Program-made: the position numbers and the translations under genes | Notes under the pieces: generated by a model | Seen by the model: only the letters and a program-made list of their open reading frames with translations | Told to the model about the DNA's origin: nothing | The model's database searches: none | Shown: piece after piece, positions 60,458 through 64,000 of the stretch | Layout of the letters: each line of letters begins with the position of its first letter | Numbering within the stretch: the first letter of the stretch is position 1 | Source: Bradyrhizobium sp. AUGA SZCCT0176 | GTDB lineage: Bacteria; Pseudomonadota; Alphaproteobacteria; Rhizobiales; Xanthobacteraceae | Direction of reading: 5' to 3' | Length of the DNA: 64,000 bases | Assembly (NCBI RefSeq): GCF_018130145.1 | Contig: NZ_JAFCMB010000001.1 | Location: 682,001 to 746,000, forward strand

Positions 60458-61630
60458 ATGATCACACTGACCGCAAAAGACGTCCTGCCGGAAGACGGCG
60501 CTGATGGCACGCTGGTGGGGCGGGTCTGGATGCCTGATCTCGCAGGCCCGGCCGTGGTCGCAGTCCGCAACGACGGCGTCTTCGATGTCAGCGCGCGGTT
60601 CTCCACCGTCAGTGCCCTGTGCGAGGAGGCCAACCCCGCGAACGCGCTGCGCGACACCGCGGGGACGCGGGTCGGCGATCTCGAAAGCATCGTCGCCAAC
60701 ACGCCGCCCGATCGCCGCGACAGGGCAAAGCCCTGGCTGCTGGCGCCGCTCGACCTGCAGGTCCTCAAAGCCGCCGGCGTCACCTTTGCGATCTCGATGC
60801 TGGAGCGCGTGATCGAGGAGCGGGCGCGCGGCAATCCGGCCTCGGCGGAAGCGATCCGCAAGGAAGTGGTGCGGCTGGTCGGCGACGACCTTTCAAAGCT
60901 CAAGCCTGGCTCGGGCGAAGCGATGAAGCTGAAGGCGGTGCTGATCGAGCAGAACGCCTGGAGCCAGTATCTGGAAGTCGGCATCGGTCCGGACGCCGAA
61001 GTGTTCACCAAGGCGCCGACGATGTCTTCCGTCGGCACGGGCATGGATGCCGGCCTGCATCCGAAATCGACCTGGAACAATCCGGAGCCGGAAGTCGTGC
61101 TGGTCGTGTCGAGCCGCGGCGCGATCGTCGGCGCGATGCTCGGCAACGACGTCAATCTGCGCGACTTCGAGGGGCGCTCGGCGCTGCTGTTGTCGAAAGC
61201 CAAGGACAACAACGCCTCCTGCGCCGTCGGCCCGCTGCTGCGGCTGTTCGACAACGGTTTTTCGCTCGATGACGTGCGCAAAATGGATGTCGGGCTGACC
61301 GTGAAGGGACAGGACGGTTTCGTCCTCGACGGCCATTCCTCGATCAGCAAGATCAGCCGCGATCCCACTGACCTCGTCGCCCAGACCATCGGGCCGGTGC
61401 ATCAATATCCCGATGGCTTTGCGCTGTTCCTCGGCACCATGTTCGCGCCCGTGAAAGACCGCGATGCGCCGGGCGAGGGCTTTACCCACAAGCGCGACGA
61501 CATCGTCACGATCTCGGCGCCGCAGCTTGGCAAGCTCGTCAACCGCATGCGCACCAGCGACGAGTGCGAGCCCTGGACCTTCGGCATCGGCGAACTGATG
61601 CGGAACCTGGCCAAGCGGAAGGTGCTGTAG
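60458..61630 (+). CDS. Fumarylacetoacetate hydrolase-family protein
   Basis: A 390-residue protein of the FAH superfamily. The metal and catalytic region is NNPEPEVVLVVSSRGAIVGA, then MLGNDVNLRDFEGRSALLL, with the two glutamates and the aspartate of the ExE...D motif. It is longer than the usual 280-330 residues because of an N-terminal domain (residues 1-120) found in a branch near fumarylacetoacetases and 2-oxopent-4-dienoate hydratases. AAGGGGAGACG lies before the ATG. It hydrolyses or decarboxylates a 1,3-dioxo acid; the substrate is unknown, and no pathway genes flank it. Confidence 0.82.
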   Translation: MITLTAKDVLPEDGADGTLVGRVWMPDLAGPAVVAVRNDGVFDVSARFSTVSALCEEANPANALRDTAGTRVGDLESIVANTPPDRRDRAKPWLLAPLDLQVLKAAGVTFAISMLERVIEERARGNPASAEAIRKEVVRLVGDDLSKLKPGSGEAMKLKAVLIEQNAWSQYLEVGIGPDAEVFTKAPTMSSVGTGMDAGLHPKSTWNNPEPEVVLVVSSRGAIVGAMLGNDVNLRDFEGRSALLLSKAKDNNASCAVGPLLRLFDNGFSLDDVRKMDVGLTVKGQDGFVLDGHSSISKISRDPTDLVAQTIGPVHQYPDGFALFLGTMFAPVKDRDAPGEGFTHKRDDIVTISAPQLGKLVNRMRTSDECEPWTFGIGELMRNLAKRKVL

Positions 61631-61638
61631 CGTTGCTT

Positions 61639-61730
61639 CGTAGGGTGGGCAAAGCGCAAGCGTGCCCACCATTTCGCTTCGTGCAGGTGATGGTGGGCAC
61701 GGCGCAAGGGCGCCTTTGCCCACCCTACGA
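61639..61730. repeat. Intergenic palindromic repeat, family F
   Basis: CGTAGGGTGGGCAAAG at the left and CTTTGCCCACCCTACG at the right are exact inverses. An inner pair, GTGCCCACCAT / ATGGTGGGCAC, is inverted too. It lies between convergent 3' ends, 10 nt from the stop of the small gene to its right. Confidence 0.85.
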
Positions 61731-61739
61731 TGCCTGTGA

Positions 61740-61976
61740 TTACGGCATCACGAGCGTAATGACACCGTCGTCGACGGTGCCGCCCTTGATGCCGTCGCGC
61801 GCCATCTCTTCGATGACAGGCCATTTCTCGCGGAACAGAACCGATGCCTCCTGCATGCTTGGCGCGTCGACCTTGACGCAGCAGGCCCGACGTTCACCGT
61901 CATTCGCGATCTGGAAGAAGAAACTGTAGCCACCCGGTTCCCCATCGCCATTCATCTGATTTCGTTGTTGTCGCAT
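61740..61976 (-). CDS. Small hypothetical protein
   Basis: A 78-residue acidic protein with no family that I recognise. It contains GGYSFFFQIANDGERRACCVKV in its first half (about residues 15-36, quoted with its span) and FREKWPVIEEMARDGIKG in its second. The predicted order is two beta strands then a helix, which would fit a small alpha/beta fold. There is no signal peptide. The ATG at 61976 is used; an internal ATG about 7 codons later is an alternative. Confidence 0.5.
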   Translation of the reverse strand: MRQQRNQMNGDGEPGGYSFFFQIANDGERRACCVKVDAPSMQEASVLFREKWPVIEEMARDGIKGGTVDDGVITLVMP

Positions 61977-62154
61977 TCAGTGTCCCCTGATTTGCGTCGA
62001 TCGGAGACCAATTGCGTTTTCAATTTGGATTTTCGTGCGGCGCGATTGTGTCGCCGGAAATTTTCGCCGCACCTGTTGCAAACATAAGACAATTGGAACC
62101 AGCGCAGCTCTGCGAACTGCCCATCTCATTGGCAGATGCCTGAGTGTTGTTCAG

Positions 62155-62262
62155 CGGACTAGAGCCTTTTCCGTTCCGATGGAATCGGAACGGGGCTCTA
62201 GATTCTGCTTTGACGCGTTTTCTTGACGCGACCCGGTGTCCACTTGGCTGGAAAACGCTCTA
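62155..62262. repeat. Intergenic repeat, family G, overlapping the helicase stop codon
   Basis: CTAGAGCC and GGCTCTAG (62159-62201) enclose a second inverted pair CCGTTCCGAT / ATCGGAACGG. A conserved-looking tail follows (TGACGCGTTTTCTTGACGCG, then CCACTTGGCTGGAAAACGCT) up to 62262. Elements of this kind are frequent in Bradyrhizobium genomes. The last three bases, CTA, are the stop codon of the minus-strand helicase gene. Confidence 0.75.
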
Positions 62263-64000
62263 CCGCCACATCCCGCGCATGCGAGCACCGACGTCAATGC
62301 GCGGACCGTTGCTTGCGGGCCGGGAAGCGGCTCCGGTCACCGCGAGCGGCCAGGTCGTCTTGTCGAACAAGGCGAGCAGGCGATCGGGAATGAAACGGGT
62401 TCTCGACGCATAGACGTGGCGGTCGCCCTTCGCGTGCTGCCCGTGCGTGAAGAAACGCTGTGGGACGAGAAGATGCAGATCATCCTTGGCCCTGGTCATG
62501 GCGACGTAGAGCAGCCGTCGTTCTTCTTCGATCTCGGCCGTCGTTCCGGTACCGAGGTCGGAGGGCATGCAGCCGTCGACCACATTGAGCACGAACACCG
62601 ACTTCCACTCCTGGCCCTTGGCGGAGTGAATCGTCGACAGGATCAAATAGTCCTCGTCGAGCAGGGGAACCCCGGCCTGGTCGCTGGTGGCGTCGGGTGG
62701 ATCGAGCGTCAGTTCGGTGAGGAAGCGTTCACGGGAGGCATATCCGCTCGCGATTTGTTCAAGCTGGACAAGATCGGCCCGGCGGGTTTCGGCATCCTCG
62801 TGAATTCGATCCAGATGCGGTTCGTACCACAAACGCGCGCGTTCGAGGTCGGCCGGCCAGGTTGAATGACGCAGGTCCGCAAGGACGGAAGTGAATGTTT
62901 TCCAGTCCTCGCCGGCGCGCGGCGGGATTGGCGCCCGGGCAAGCGCTGCAATCGGATCGGGATCGTTGGCCATGTGATCAAGCACGCGCTGCGCCGAGGC
63001 GGGGCCGACGCCCGGGATCAGGTGCATCAGCCGAAAGCCGGCCACACGATCTCGCGGGTTCTCGACGAAGCGCAGCAACGCCAGCATGTCCTTGACGTGG
63101 GCAGCGTCGAGAAACTTGAGGCCGCCAAACTTGACGAAGGGGATGTTGCGCCGGGTCAACTCGACTTCCAGCGAACCGCTATGGCTGGATGTCCGGAACA
63201 GAACGGCCTGCTCCTTCAGCCGCGCGCCGGACTCCCGGTTCTCCAGAACGCGTTCCACGATGCAGCGCGCCTGGTCGGCTTCGTCGCGCACCGTGACAAG
63301 CTGGGGTTTTGTCCCCGAATTCCGGTCGGTCCAGAGATTCTTGGTGAAGCGCTCGCGGGCCAGATCGATCACGCCATTGGCCGCGGCCAGAATGGCCTGT
63401 GTCGACCGATAGTTTCGATCAAGCGTGATGATGCTGGCCGGTGGCGAGAATTGTGTCGGGAAGTCGAGGATGTTGCGCACCGTCGCAGCGCGGAATGAAT
63501 AGATCGCCTGCGCATCGTCGCCGACGACGGTGAGGCCGTGGCCGCCTGGCTTGAGTGCCAGCAGAATGGACGACTGCAGGCGGTTGGTGTCCTGGTATTC
63601 ATCGACCAGGACATGGTCGAAGCGGCCGCCGATATCGTCGGCGATTTCAGCATCGTTCATGGTCTGCGCCCAGTAGAGCAGGAGGTCGTCATAGTCGAGC
63701 ACGTTCTGGCGCTGTTTGGCCTCGACATAGCCGGCGAACAATTCTTTCAATTCGGCTGCCCATCCGGCGCACCAGGGGAATGAAGCCCCCAAAACCTGCT
63801 CGATCGGCGCCTCGGCGTTGACGCATCGCGAGTAGATCGAAAGACACGTACCCTTGGTCGGGAAACGGTTTTCGGTCTTGGAGAAGCCGAGATCATGCCG
63901 GACCAGATTCATGAGGTCGGCTGAGTCCTCGCGGTCGTGGATCGTGAAGGCGGGGTTGAGGCCGATCTGGTCGGAGTATTCGCGAAGCAGACGCGCGCCG
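62260..64000 (-). CDS. UvrD/PcrA-like superfamily 1 DNA helicase, C-terminal part
   Basis: Partial gene: the reading frame is open through the right edge, so the N-terminus with Walker A lies outside the window. About 580 residues are visible. They include motif II DEYQDTN, motif III GDDAQAIYSFRAA, motif IV TLDRNYRSTQAIL, motif V TIHSAKGQEWKSVFV, and motif VI EEERRLLYVAMTRAKDDL. The C-terminus is short and ends GMWR within a repeat element. Three cysteines in a loop (CLSIYSRC, then FPWCAGW) lie ahead of motif II. It should unwind DNA in repair; the nearest named relatives are UvrD and PcrA. Confidence 0.88.
   Translation of the reverse strand, partial: GARLLREYSDQIGLNPAFTIHDREDSADLMNLVRHDLGFSKTENRFPTKGTCLSIYSRCVNAEAPIEQVLGASFPWCAGWAAELKELFAGYVEAKQRQNVLDYDDLLLYWAQTMNDAEIADDIGGRFDHVLVDEYQDTNRLQSSILLALKPGGHGLTVVGDDAQAIYSFRAATVRNILDFPTQFSPPASIITLDRNYRSTQAILAAANGVIDLARERFTKNLWTDRNSGTKPQLVTVRDEADQARCIVERVLENRESGARLKEQAVLFRTSSHSGSLEVELTRRNIPFVKFGGLKFLDAAHVKDMLALLRFVENPRDRVAGFRLMHLIPGVGPASAQRVLDHMANDPDPIAALARAPIPPRAGEDWKTFTSVLADLRHSTWPADLERARLWYEPHLDRIHEDAETRRADLVQLEQIASGYASRERFLTELTLDPPDATSDQAGVPLLDEDYLILSTIHSAKGQEWKSVFVLNVVDGCMPSDLGTGTTAEIEEERRLLYVAMTRAKDDLHLLVPQRFFTHGQHAKGDRHVYASRTRFIPDRLLALFDKTTWPLAVTGAASRPASNGPRIDVGARMRGMWR

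Noticed and set aside
1..64000. Signs of an integrated element (tRNA-flanked island, integrase, transposase, phage genes)
   Set aside because: I saw no tRNA gene, recombinase or transposase; gene content and base composition are even apart from the short 33-34 kb gap.

Overview
The window is high-GC DNA with alphaproteobacterial gene content and intergenic repeats of the kind known from Bradyrhizobium and Rhodopseudomonas. The strongest taxonomic pointer is the block nrtABC, haemoglobin, Flp flavoprotein, nasC (42.2-49.7 kb). It closely resembles the nitrate-assimilation locus of Bradyrhizobium diazoefficiens, so I read this as a Bradyrhizobium-like chromosome. I see no rRNA, tRNA, transposase, phage gene or CRISPR array. 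Most genes encode uptake and oxidation of small organic compounds.

Layout. 0-3.3 kb (minus): a four-gene redox operon with a 2Fe-2S subunit, a molybdenum hydroxylase, a small cytochrome c and a sulfide-dehydrogenase-type flavoprotein cut by the left edge. 3.5-4.9 kb: an MFS exporter, divergent from a ferric-iron-type ABC transporter (5.1-9.1 kb). 9.3-15.7 kb: a second ABC system whose permease and ATPase genes flank an epimerase, a GNAT protein and a DapA-family aldolase. A TetR regulator and a divergent binding protein follow. Two matching 16-bp dyads lie where TetR operators would be expected. 15.8-16.8 kb: a MarR/DUF1772 divergent pair with its own dyad. 16.9-20.7 kb: a Baeyer-Villiger-type monooxygenase and an alkylsulfatase-type hydrolase. 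20.8-22.3 kb: a divergent glycogen synthase. 22.4-32.5 kb: a CoA-transferase, a complete peptide/opine-type ABC transporter, an alcohol dehydrogenase, an isopropylmalate-dehydrogenase-family enzyme and a crotonase-fold protein. 32.7-36.3 kb: a remnant of an aromatic hydroxylase, an XRE regulator, a small unknown protein and an HWE histidine kinase. 36.5-39.5 kb: a TRAP transporter. 39.5-41.9 kb: a serine hydrolase and an intradiol dioxygenase. 42-49.7 kb: the nitrate cluster. 49.9-53.4 kb: an ATC-hydrolase-like protein, a short LysR regulator, an aldo/keto reductase and a DMT exporter. 53.6-57.5 kb: a large autotransporter. 57.6-64 kb: a zinc-type dehydrogenase, an unknown membrane protein, an FAH-family enzyme, a small unknown protein and a UvrD-like helicase cut by the right edge.

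The most informative region is the 320 bp in front of nrtA. It holds, in order, a 33-bp palindrome that can be read as two opposed NtrC-like sites, an IHF-like site, a near-consensus sigma-54 promoter, two hairpins with hexaloops of the ANTAR-target type, and a terminator-like hairpin with a T-tract. Together these suggest nitrogen control at initiation and NasT-type antitermination by nitrate. The cluster would then import nitrate (NrtABC), reduce it (NasC, electrons via Flp) and detoxify nitric oxide (haemoglobin plus Flp). A narK gene is not present between nrtC and the haemoglobin gene; two tandem hairpins occupy that gap.

At least seven families of palindromic intergenic repeats punctuate gene ends. 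One supplies the stop codon of the helicase gene.
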